Of a stretch of DNA of 64,000 bases, positions 54,035 through 63,900 are shown in pieces. Source of the DNA: Planctomicrobium sp051466335. GTDB lineage: Bacteria > Planctomycetota > Planctomycetia > Planctomycetales > Planctomycetaceae. The stretch spans positions 4,278,001-4,342,000 of the forward strand of contig NZ_CP195793.1 of NCBI RefSeq assembly GCF_051466335.1, in the 5' to 3' direction. A program made the translations under genes and the position numbers. Below the pieces are notes generated by a model that did not search any database, was not told where the DNA came from, and was given only the letters and a program-made list of their open reading frames with translations. Numbering within the stretch: position 1 is the stretch's first letter; every line of letters starts with the position of its first letter.

Positions 54035-55387
54035 TTACGGCTGACGAGAAAACCTCTTCCCGCCCGATTTGCCGTTACCTCTCCCCCCGGAGGCACGTTC
54101 GCCGCCAGCATTTCCTCCGGCCCCGCCATGACGACCACTGCCCTGCTTGGGGCGTCGAGGTGCTCCACTTGAACCACCCCCATTGTTTGGTCGTCCTCCC
54201 GACTGCCGGCCTTTTCCAGCCGCTGGACGAGTACTTGCCCCTGCTGGAAACTTGTCGGGAAAGTCCGGGTGGACTGGAACAGATCGGCGGATCAGCTTTT
54301 CAATTGCTCGCAACTGACTTCGCTCGCTGGAATCGCACAGCGTGTAGGCGATTCCGCTCGCACCAGCCCGACCAGTACGTCCAATTCGATGAACGTACGA
54401 TTCTGGCTCAACGGGCAAATCATAATTCACGACGTGCGTGAGTCCTTCAACGTCGAGTCCTCGTGCTGCCAGGTCAGTGGCGACCAGAACACTCAGTTTT
54501 TCGGACTTGAACTGATCCAAAGTCCGAGTTCTCGCATTCTGGGACTTATTGCCGTGAATTGCCTCCGCCTTGATGCCGTGCATGGTCAACTGCTTGGCAA
54601 GCCGGTCGGCTCCACGCTTTGTACGAGTGAAAACAATCGCTTTCCCAACGTCTGCCCCTTTCAGAATGCTGTCCAGCAAGGGGCCTTTATTGAGGTTCGA
54701 TACGTACAGGACCTGCTGTTCGATCAGTTCCACAGTAGAGGACTGCGGAGCCACTTCGACTCGGACGGGGTCCGTGAGGAGACCCGCAGCGAGTTCAGCC
54801 ACTCGGCCGGGAAGTGTCGCTGAGAAAAAGAGTGAATGTCGCTGCTTGGGAAGCTTCGCGATAATCCGCTTCAGGTCTGGAAGAAACCCCATGTCCAGCA
54901 TGCGGTCCGCTTCATCCAGAACGAATGTTTCGAGCTGTTCGAGATGAATATGCCCCTGATTCATCAAGTCGAGTAGCCGCCCCGGAGTTGCAACGAGCAC
55001 GTGAACGCCGCGGTTCAGCGATTGAACCTGCCGCCCTTGCCCGACTCCTCCGAAAATCACGGTCGTTCGCGTACGTAAATGCTTGCCATACGTTAGAAAG
55101 CTGTCTCCGATCTGCGATGCCAATTCGCGTGTCGGAGCGAGAATCAAAACTCGTGGTCGATTTGGAATTGACTTGGCACGATTGATTCCCAACCGATTCA
55201 AAATCGGCAATGCAAATGCCGCAGTCTTTCCTGTTCCTGTCTGTGCACATCCCAATAAATCACGTCCATCGATCAGGTGTGGAATCGATTGAGCCTGGAT
55301 CGGAGTGGGTGACGTATATTCGACGTCGGCAAGGGCTTGTTGAATTTCCGGAATCAGATTGAGATCAGTAAACAAAGGGGAGTTCAA
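54035..55387 (-). CDS. rhlE: DEAD-box RNA helicase, RhlE type
   Basis: 450 residues with all motifs: Q-motif (FTDLNLIPEIQQAL...PTPIQ), AQTGTGKT, PTRELASQI, DEAD (VLDEADRML), SAT, TDLAARGLDVEG and HRIGRTGRAG. The end is a Gly/Arg/Ser-rich tail (GGRPNNGGGSSGAPRRPKQG) usual for RNA-binding RhlE proteins. Likely roles are ribosome assembly or RNA turnover, especially in cold. The start appears to be a TTG at 55387, as no earlier in-frame ATG precedes the Q-motif. It has its own terminator. Confidence 0.93.
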   Translation of the reverse strand: MNSPLFTDLNLIPEIQQALADVEYTSPTPIQAQSIPHLIDGRDLLGCAQTGTGKTAAFALPILNRLGINRAKSIPNRPRVLILAPTRELASQIGDSFLTYGKHLRTRTTVIFGGVGQGRQVQSLNRGVHVLVATPGRLLDLMNQGHIHLEQLETFVLDEADRMLDMGFLPDLKRIIAKLPKQRHSLFFSATLPGRVAELAAGLLTDPVRVEVAPQSSTVELIEQQVLYVSNLNKGPLLDSILKGADVGKAIVFTRTKRGADRLAKQLTMHGIKAEAIHGNKSQNARTRTLDQFKSEKLSVLVATDLAARGLDVEGLTHVVNYDLPVEPESYVHRIGRTGRAGASGIAYTLCDSSERSQLRAIEKLIRRSVPVHPDFPDKFPAGASTRPAAGKGRQSGGRPNNGGGSSGAPRRPKQGSGRHGGAGGNAGGERASGGRGNGKSGGKRFSRQP

Positions 55388-56128
55388 ATCGGAACTTTCA
55401 GTTGAACAAGTCAGGCCTCGGTTCCGGAAGACACCGGCACCCGCCTGACTGCATTATGATTTTTTACCGCTTGCCTCAATGACAAGGGGTGGGGCCAAGG
55501 AGTCGATCAAGAAAGAATGCCTCTCCAATCGAACTGATTCACCGCAGTTTGTTCCCGCCGGTCTCTCTTGCCCAGAAGATAGACGGAAAAAGAAAGAACG
55601 GATTCGCCGACTCATGATTGGACTCGGACCTGCCGCTGGATGATGCAAAAAACCACCAATTTGCAGTGAAATTCATCTGCAACAGCGATTCTCCGCGAAC
55701 GTTCCAGAAACCAGATCTTTGCTGTTCTTCCTGGGTGGCCGCAAAAAAGAGAAATTTCGGCATCCTACAAGACGAGGAGTCTTGCCGAAAAGTTCGCGAT
55801 ATTTCGCGGCAGTGGCCATTCCAAGAGGAGAAACGAACAGCGTTTCAACCGAGTCAGGGCCATTGCTGAGTCATCTACGATCACTCAGCGAACTTGGTCA
55901 GGTAAGTGTACCGCCGACATGATAAGACGACAAGATGTGAACCTCGCCAGGTCGCTGAATTCCAGACGAACACGCAGTTCCCACGGCTTTCGTGAAACAT
56001 TGCAGGAATGCTGTCGAAAAGAGCCGCACGAGATTTTGGGCAACACTGACGCATCACCTAGCTGATCATCCGGTGATTCCCTGAACGCATCGCCTCACAT
56101 TCAAGCTCTTGCCGCCAGCGTCCAGAAC
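55388..56128. other. Intergenic stretch of about 740 bp, nothing confirmed
   Basis: Between rhlE and the ABC-F gene. Contains a short frame on the minus strand ending at 55673 that is not supported, and no RNA gene or terminator that I can identify. Confidence 0.45.
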
Positions 56129-57925
56129 TCACTCGAATGAATCGAGTTCAGTCTGGAGTTCAAGCCAACGATCTTCCGCGTCACTGAGTTCCTGACTCAC
56201 CGCGGTGAACTGGGTATGGAATTCCAGAGCCTTCTTGGGATCCGTGGCTTCCATGAGTTGCTTGTTGAGATCGCGTTTCTGTGTATCCAACTTGGCAATC
56301 GTTCGTTCAAGATTGACTTTCTCTTTGCGGATGACTCGATCATCTCGCTTAGCTGCCGGCTTCTTTTCTGCAGATTTGGCCGCAGTCGAAGGCATCGGAG
56401 CAGCACGCCCCTTGCTGGCAGCGAGTTCACGTTCGCCGTCTTCAATCTCTTTATTGACGGAATAGAGATAAGAATCGTAGTCACCACCGTAGTTGCGAGC
56501 AGTTCCGTCGCGAACTTCCACAATACAGGTCGCCACATTCTTCATAAAATAACGATCGTGGCTCGTGAAGATCACGGTCCCTTTATACTCGAGCAACGCG
56601 CTGGTCAGGGATTCAACCGTTTCCACATCTAAATGGTTCCCCGGTTCGTCCAACACAAGGATGTTGTACGTGCCCAAAAGTAGGCCGGCCATGCACAAAC
56701 GCGCCCGCTCTCCCCCAGAGAGTACGGAAATTTTCTTCTTGGTGTGTCCGCCACGGAACAACAGTGCTCCTGCTCCTGCCAGCAGTTCTTGAGTGGTTGT
56801 CCCCGGCTTAGCCACGTAATCGAGGTACTCGAGAACAGTCTGATTCTGGGGAAGACTTGTGTAAACATGCTGGGCGTAGACACCAATTTCACACCCGTAG
56901 CCCCACTTCACCTCTCCATCGAGCGGTTTCAGTGAGTCCACCAAGGTACGCAGCAAGGTCGTCTTCCCCTGCCCGTTATCTCCTACGATCGCTGCTCGTT
57001 GACCATGTTCGATTTCCAGGTCGATCCCCTTGGCGATCACGTGCTCGCCGTAGCCAATCGCCATCTCTTTACATCGAACCGCTGGCCCCTGACGAGGGTC
57101 AACACGAGGGCACCGCATGTGTGCGACTGCTTCATCCGCCGCAATATCGATCGTCTGCAACTTCTCGAGTTGCTTTTCTTTGGATTTCGCACGAGTCGCA
57201 GTACTTGCGCGGGCTTTGTTTTTATCGATGAACTTTTGCAGTTCTTTCTGCTTTGAGATGACAGCCTGATTGACGCGAAGGTCATGCTCTTTGCGATCTG
57301 CCTGATACTCTAGAAAACTCTCAATCGGCCCGGGATACATGGTGAGTTTGCCGCGGGTCAGATCGAGTGTGTGCGTGCAAGTTGCATTCAGAAACGCACG
57401 ATCGTGGGAGACAATCAGGCACGCCTGCTCGAAATGCTTCAGGAAGTGCTCGAGGAGAATCTGTGTTCGCAAGTCAAGAAAGTTGGTCGGTTCGTCCAGC
57501 AGCAGCAATCGTGGCTCATGCAACAGGAGCGCTGCCAGCTTGACTCGAGTCTGCCAACCTCCGGAGAGCTTGGAAACTGGTCCTTCCAGGTAAGTTCCTT
57601 TGACTTCGAATTCGCCTGCAACCTCTCCGCACTTCCAGTCAGGCTGACCAGAGTCCCGCATGAGAAAATCCAAAGCGGATTCTCCTGGAAGAAATGGATC
57701 GTGCTGTCGCAGATATCCGACCTGCAAATTGGAAGCTCGCGTCACTTCGCCGCTGTCGAGCTCTTCTTCCCCGAGAAGAACTTTCAAAAGAGTCGACTTG
57801 CCAGCACCATTTCGTCCGACGAATCCGACTTTCACCCCATCCATTAACGTGGCACTGGCATCATCCAGCAGTACTTGATCGCCGAAACTCTTGACACCGT
57901 TACGGATTTGCAGCAGGACTGACAT
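56129..57925 (-). CDS. ABC-F family ATPase (Uup/EttA-like)
   Basis: A 598-residue protein with two ATP-binding cassettes and no membrane part. Cassette 1: GRNGAGKSTL, LSGGWQTR, LLLDEPTNFLD. Cassette 2: GDNGQGKTTL, LSGGERAR, LVLDEPGNHLD. A linker (EYQADRKEHDLRVNQAVISKQ) and a C-terminal coiled coil (EKVNLERTIAKLDTQKRDLNKQ) follow. ABC-F proteins act on the ribosome E site; the coiled coil is Uup-like. The ATG at 57925 is chosen over an upstream frame of 34 unconserved residues. Confidence 0.93.
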   Translation of the reverse strand: MSVLLQIRNGVKSFGDQVLLDDASATLMDGVKVGFVGRNGAGKSTLLKVLLGEEELDSGEVTRASNLQVGYLRQHDPFLPGESALDFLMRDSGQPDWKCGEVAGEFEVKGTYLEGPVSKLSGGWQTRVKLAALLLHEPRLLLLDEPTNFLDLRTQILLEHFLKHFEQACLIVSHDRAFLNATCTHTLDLTRGKLTMYPGPIESFLEYQADRKEHDLRVNQAVISKQKELQKFIDKNKARASTATRAKSKEKQLEKLQTIDIAADEAVAHMRCPRVDPRQGPAVRCKEMAIGYGEHVIAKGIDLEIEHGQRAAIVGDNGQGKTTLLRTLVDSLKPLDGEVKWGYGCEIGVYAQHVYTSLPQNQTVLEYLDYVAKPGTTTQELLAGAGALLFRGGHTKKKISVLSGGERARLCMAGLLLGTYNILVLDEPGNHLDVETVESLTSALLEYKGTVIFTSHDRYFMKNVATCIVEVRDGTARNYGGDYDSYLYSVNKEIEDGERELAASKGRAAPMPSTAAKSAEKKPAAKRDDRVIRKEKVNLERTIAKLDTQKRDLNKQLMEATDPKKALEFHTQFTAVSQELSDAEDRWLELQTELDSFE

Positions 57926-58106
57926 TTGAACTTTCTCGGAGACGAAATCGGACCCAAGTGGGAATCGTATGTCCAGAACTCCCGCGAGTAAAGGAATTCC
58001 CTCCCGGGGCAAATAGGGATCTTTCAATCCGCCACCGAATCAGATCAACACAAACCGATGTCTCTACCGCCCAAAAGGATTCCTGCAACGTCCCATCCCC
58101 AAGCCC

Positions 58107-59477
58107 TCACGACTCCGATACGGGCCCGGTATCGAACTTCCACCGCACAGGTTCTACCCGTCTGATCGTCAACAACAGCAAGGCCACCGCGACGAGTAAA
58201 ACTCCAGAAGTGAGATAGAAGGACGAATCATACGATCCTGACTTCTCATGGAGCCATCCAGTAATGACAGAGGAAAAAGCCCCCGCGAGGTTCCCAAAGG
58301 CATTTGCGACTCCACTCCATTTACTTGCACCTGCCTCGCCAGCCAACGTCTGCGTGACTGCCCAGATACTGCAGGAAACCATCGCAAACCCGATACAGGC
58401 ACACGTTGTAATCAAAAGAATCGTGAACCCGCCGGGCGGAATGACAGAAGTCTCAATGGGAGAATTGCTGAACAATTGCCGAAACGCATCGATCCCTTGC
58501 AGCACTACGGATCGGACCGGCTGAATCCAAGTTGGGTCATCCTTAACAAATGGAATCAACAACATCATCGGAGCAGCGATGGCGAATCCACCCACAAGCA
58601 TGATTAGCCGACTGAACGTTGCGGAAAGCCCGCTGGAGATCATTTTATCCGAGAGAAATCCCCCGAAAACAGTGACCACTGCCATCACAGTGAATGGAAT
58701 CGATCCATAGATCGCCATTTCGGACTTAGTAAATCCGCGCTGCGTCTCCAGAAAGTCAGGCAGATAGGATATCAGGAAGTAAAGTGAATAACCTAACGCA
58801 CTGAACCCTATAGATGTCCCCCAGAATGGAACCTTCGCCCAAAGATCCATGTAGGTGGCCGATCGTTTATTCTCTTCCTCTTGAAGTGAATCGAGGTCAC
58901 TGACACGAGAAACACGTTCGTTGGGAACGATCAGCATCCAGGGGATCAACCAGAGGAGACTCACCACCCCGGTTAGAATGAAAAGTGGTCGCCAGCCCCA
59001 TTGATTCGCAATCAGACCACCAACCAGAATACTGATAGCCGGCCCAATTTTCGTCCCGGCAGCGATCAGTGCATTGGCTGTTCCCCGCTTTTCCTCCGGA
59101 ATATTCGCGACAAGGATCTTGGAGACACAAGGATAGACGACGCTCTCGCCGATCCCCAGTAACAGCCGCATGACGAATAAGGCCCAGAAGCCCCACACCA
59201 AACCTGCCCCAAGAGTTGCCAGCGTCCAGACGAGGAATCCAATCGCGAAGACATGCTTCACGGAGAACCGGTCAGAGAACCACGCGGCCCCAAATTGAGC
59301 GAGCGAATAGCTCCAGAAAAAAGCTGAGATTAACCAGCCCATTTCCAGATTGCCGAAACCAAGCTCAGCCTTCAGATTCGTGGAAACGACTGAGAGGTTC
59401 TGGCGATCGACATAACTTAAGACCGCCGCAATTATCAGCAAAACCAGTATGGCTCGCCCTCGCCCTGGTGACTGCAT
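58107..59477 (-). CDS. MFS transporter, anion:cation symporter type
   Basis: A 456-residue major-facilitator protein with 12 hydrophobic helices, starting RGRAILVLLIIAAVLSYVDRQNLSV. The first-half signature (FSDRFSVKHVFAIGF) and RLLLGIGESVVYPCVSKI resemble ACS-type carriers of hexuronate, glucarate or related organic anions. It is 95 bases downstream of the PLP dehydratase gene on the same strand, perhaps one transcript. The substrate is not certain. Confidence 0.88.
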   Translation of the reverse strand: MQSPGRGRAILVLLIIAAVLSYVDRQNLSVVSTNLKAELGFGNLEMGWLISAFFWSYSLAQFGAAWFSDRFSVKHVFAIGFLVWTLATLGAGLVWGFWALFVMRLLLGIGESVVYPCVSKILVANIPEEKRGTANALIAAGTKIGPAISILVGGLIANQWGWRPLFILTGVVSLLWLIPWMLIVPNERVSRVSDLDSLQEEENKRSATYMDLWAKVPFWGTSIGFSALGYSLYFLISYLPDFLETQRGFTKSEMAIYGSIPFTVMAVVTVFGGFLSDKMISSGLSATFSRLIMLVGGFAIAAPMMLLIPFVKDDPTWIQPVRSVVLQGIDAFRQLFSNSPIETSVIPPGGFTILLITTCACIGFAMVSCSIWAVTQTLAGEAGASKWSGVANAFGNLAGAFSSVITGWLHEKSGSYDSSFYLTSGVLLVAVALLLLTIRRVEPVRWKFDTGPVSES

Positions 59478-59572
59478 CAGATCGCATTTCAGACTGCTAA
59501 GCGCTCAAGAGACACGGACGAACCTTTGCGCAGCGTTCGTCATTTCCTATGAACACAGGTAAGGTGAACTGA

Positions 59573-60547
59573 TCAAACTTTAAATCGCTGACGATATTCA
59601 AAAAGATCAGACAGAGCAACGTTCCCACCGCACAGTAGCAAGACCACTTTCTCGCCTGGCTTGAACGTTCCTTTGTGAGTCTCTGCAGCGGCCAGACAGC
59701 ATGCCGCTGCGGGTTCAGTCAGCGTTTTCACCCGCTCCAGCAAAAAGATGAGAGAGCGGACAGCTTCTTTGTCATCTACGACGACCACATCTTCCACGAA
59801 TTTTCGAGTCGCTTCGAATGTCATCTGTGACACTCGTACCGCGGATAACGTCCGTGCAATCGAAGTGAGCGCAGACATCTCAATCAGCGAATTGGCAGCG
59901 AGACTTTGAGCCATCGTGTCTGCCCCCAGAGTCTCGACCCCATAGAGCTTCATCTCCGGCAGAGCCGCTTTCATCACAGAGCCGATCCCTGCGATCAGCC
60001 CTCCTCCTCCGATGCTCACGTACATCCGCGTCACGCCTGGCAGCTCATCCAGAATTTCCAGACCAATGGTTCCCTGTCCAGCAGCGACAAGCGGATCATC
60101 GAACGGTGGAACAAATGACATCCCGGCGTCGCGTCGTTTCATTGCTTCTGCAATTGACCCGGACTGACCACCCTCGCACAGAATGACTTCCGCACCGTAG
60201 CCGCGGGTCGCATCGACGTAGTTAGACGGGGTGTTATCTGGCATACAGATTGTCGCTCGCAGGCCCAACAGTTTCGCTGCGTACGCCACACCTTGAGCGT
60301 GATTTCCACCACTGACGGCGACAACTCCCGCCGCCCGTTCCGCCGGTGTCATTGCGAGAATTTTGTTGAACGCACCGCGTGGCTTGAAAGACCCGGTTTT
60401 CTGCAGACATTCCAACTTCAGGTAAACGTCCACTTCCAGCAAATCGCTGATTGTTTGCGAAAACACCAGCGGCGTTTTGTGCAGATAACCGGCAATTCGC
60501 TGTTGTGCCTGAAGAACGAGGTCGAGAGTGGGAGCTGTCTGATTCAT
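59573..60547 (-). CDS. Threonine/serine dehydratase, PLP fold type II
   Basis: A 324-residue enzyme. The PLP lysine is in GSFKPRGAFNK, the cofactor Asn in SGGNHAQG, and the phosphate cradle is GGGGLIAG; the C-terminal Ser region reads LLLCGGNV. It lacks the regulatory ACT domain of biosynthetic IlvA, so it resembles catabolic threonine dehydratase or serine racemase. It deaminates Ser or Thr to the 2-oxoacid. The MFS carrier follows on the same strand. Confidence 0.9.
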   Translation of the reverse strand: MNQTAPTLDLVLQAQQRIAGYLHKTPLVFSQTISDLLEVDVYLKLECLQKTGSFKPRGAFNKILAMTPAERAAGVVAVSGGNHAQGVAYAAKLLGLRATICMPDNTPSNYVDATRGYGAEVILCEGGQSGSIAEAMKRRDAGMSFVPPFDDPLVAAGQGTIGLEILDELPGVTRMYVSIGGGGLIAGIGSVMKAALPEMKLYGVETLGADTMAQSLAANSLIEMSALTSIARTLSAVRVSQMTFEATRKFVEDVVVVDDKEAVRSLIFLLERVKTLTEPAAACCLAAAETHKGTFKPGEKVVLLLCGGNVALSDLFEYRQRFKV

Positions 60548-60933
60548 AGCTGTGCTGTGTGCAGAAACCGGTCAATCTGACTGAAATCGAACTGTGTTAA
60601 TTGAAGGCTCGTTGAATCATCACCGCCCTGACTCAGAATGCAACCTAGCGCTCTGGCAACTTGACTCGAAATTTATGAGTACCCCCATAACACAAAGAGC
60701 AACACTCTTTGCGGCGACGCAGCATCCACCTGCGACTTCAGCGCAGTGGAACGCACAAAGTCGACTCTCATGCGCATTTCCCGGTCCATTCTTCGATGTA
60801 CTACCAATTCGGAGCGATTTCAATATCCGTTTATTTGATTCGATTGACTCAAACGCATCGAGAAGAAATGATGCGAACACACGCAACAAAACGTTTGGCG
60901 AAGATTTACCCACCCCAATAGATTGAGCGACCA
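60548..60933. other. Divergent intergenic stretch of 386 bp
   Basis: Upstream of the dehydratase (leftward) and the large SGNH/dehydrogenase gene (rightward). No small gene or RNA is seen. Confidence 0.45.
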
Positions 60934-63900
60934 TTGAAACGACTCAAACTCTTCCTTGCCGGGCTGACACTGGCAGTCTCGACAACTCAGCTCTGCAATG
61001 GTGCTGACCCTGCCTTCGAACTGAAGAAGGGAGACCACATCAGCGTAATAGGAAACACCCTTCCAGATCGAATGCAACATGATGGCTGGCTGGAAGCGCT
61101 CATTCAGCACCGATTTCCCGAACACGAGCTCGTCTTCAGAAATCTCTCATTCCCCGGCGACGAAGTCGATGTCCGACCACGTTCAGACAACTTCGGAACT
61201 CCTGAAGACTGGCTGAAGAAGAACCAGACTGACGTTGTCTTTGCGTTCTTCGGCTATAATGAGGCCTTCGCTGGAGAGGCTGGACTTCCAGCTTTTCGCG
61301 ATCGACTCAGAAAATTCATCGACGAAACGCAAGCCGCTCAGTACAACGACCGGGCTCCTGCACGTCTTGTCCTCTTCTCGCCCATCGCAGCAGAAGAGTT
61401 GAACAATCCGAACCTTCCAAGTAGCCAGGAACAGAACTCCCGTCTGGCAATCTACGCTAAGGCGATGGAGGAAATCGCGAAGGAAAAGGATGTTCCTTTC
61501 GTTGACTTGTATACTCCCTCCTACGAGATCTTTGCTCGGGAATCAGAGCCGCAAACAATCAACGGGGTCCACCTGACCCCCGATGGCAATCACAAAATCT
61601 CGGAAGTGATCGTCAAGTCGCTCTTCGGGGCCGAGGCTCCGCAAGTTGATGCTCATCTCGAGAAGCTGCGACTGGCAGTTGTCGACAAAGACTTCAAATG
61701 GTTCAACGTCTATCGCGCTATCGATGGCTACAACATCTTTGGCGGCCGCTCCAAGCTGGAATGGTTTGGACAAAGTAATGCAGACGTGATGGGACGTGAA
61801 ATGGAGATTTTCACAGTCCAAACGAACAACCGTGACCAACGCATCTGGGCAATCGCCAAAGGGGGCGACCTCGAGATTGATGACAGCAACACCCCACCGG
61901 AACTTGTCGTTCAGACAAACAAGCCGGGTCCACTCGAAGGGGGCAAATATCCCTTCGAAACGGGCGAAGGGGGGATTGCTCTCATGCAGATCGGAAAAGG
62001 GTTGCAGGTCAACCTTTTCGCATCTGAAGAAATGTTCCCGGACATGATCAAGCCGGTACAGATGGCTGTCGACACCGATGGGCGACTCTGGGCTGCCACT
62101 TGGCCGACTTATCCACACTGGAATCCGAACGAACCACTCGCTGACAAGCTCATCATCCTCCCGGACGAAGATGGCGACGGCAAAGCCGACAAACTCATCG
62201 TTTTCGCGGAGGGGCTGAATAGCATCACCGGATTCGAATTCTGGAACGGCGGAGTTCTGGTCGCTGCCGCCCCTGAAATTCTCTTCCTGAAAGACACTGA
62301 CGGCGACGATGTTGCCGACGTCAAAATTCGCATGCTTCAGGGGATTTCCTCCGAAGATTCACACCACACCGCTAACTCACTCACCATCGGCCCTGACGGT
62401 GGGCTGTATTCGTCGCACGGAATTTTCCACGTTGACAACATGGAAACCCCGACGAAAACCTTCCGTTCAGAGGCATCGGGTGTCTTTCGTTTCGATCCAC
62501 GAACTTTTGAAGTGACATTTGAGCACCCAATCGGTCCGAACCCTCATGGAATCGCTGTCGACCAGTGGGGATACATGTTCGCCAATGACGGAACAGGAGG
62601 AGCAGGAAGCTACGTCTCGATCGGCAAAGGTGTTCCACCGCCAAAGAACTGGTTCCAGCAGCGGGTGCGCCCGGTTGCCGCCACAGGTTTCCTCTCAAGC
62701 TCACAATTCCCTGACGAATTCAATGGGGACTTCCTCATCTGCAATTGTATCGGTGTACTCGGCGTGTTGCGTCACCAGGTGCAATACGACGGAGCAGATA
62801 TCAACGCCGTCGAAGTTGAACCAATCCTGATTTCCTCCGATCCGAATTTCCGTCCGACCGACGTCGAAGTCGCTGGCGATGGTGCACTGTATGTCTCTGA
62901 TTGGGCAAACCCACTTATCGGGCACATGCAACACAACATTCGCGATCCAAACCGCGACCACATTCACGGTCGCATCTACCGCGTCACTTATGAAGGAAAG
63001 GCAAACCCCAAGCCGTTAAAACTCAAGGGAAAGCCAATCACGGAAGTCGCACAGGCGTTTTATCAGCCAGACACCGGATCACGTTACCGCGCCCGTCTGG
63101 AACTGACAGGTAGGACTCCGGAAGCAATCAAGTCTGAACTTGGCCCGTGGACCGAGAGGATTCAGCCGACAACTCCAGAGCACGAACAGGCCCTGCTCGA
63201 AGCTCTGTGGGTTTTTGAAGAACAGCGAATCCCGAACGAGCCCTTGCTGAAGAAAGTTTTGACCGCCAAGGAACCTCGTGTTCGTGCCGCTGCAATCCGA
63301 ACACTCGGACACTGGGGCGAAAAGGTTTCAAGCTGGGAATCGCTACTACTGGCTGCTGCGCAGGAGGACGAACCTTTGGTTCGCGCAGAAGCAGTCAAAG
63401 CTGCGGTTTCATTCACCGGTCCATCCGCTGCCGAAGTCGTCTTCCAGGTAGCACAGCGACCATCCGACGTGCAAATTGCCTACGTTCTGCGATATTCCGC
63501 TGGGCAGCTCAAAGTCAATGCGGTCCTGAAGGATCAGATTGCCTCCGGAAAGGCACTCTCCCCGGCAGCTCATCAATATGCCCTTGCTAACGCCGATGTG
63601 GATGACCTGCTCAAACTCGGTAAGACAGAAGAGATTTACCTCGCGATCCTGTCTCGTCAGACGCTCCCACCAGCGGTCCTGAAAGAAGCTCTCGTCGGTC
63701 TCGCGGCACTGCGAAACATCAGCCCGATCAACCTGACATTGGATCTACTGGTTCAACAGGACGCTACCGAACAGACATCGAATCTCCCGGTGCTCATACA
63801 GCTGCTCCTCGAACAACCAGCGCAGGAGCTTCATCAGGTTCGAAGCCAACTTGAAAAGCTATACACCTCGAGCAAAACGAAAGATGCAGTCGTCGCTGGG

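Noticed and set aside
55673..55819. Small minus-strand frame starting MATAAKYRELFGKTPRLVGC
   Set aside because: Looks protein-like for about 30 residues, but has no ribosome-binding site and a basic, low-complexity end.
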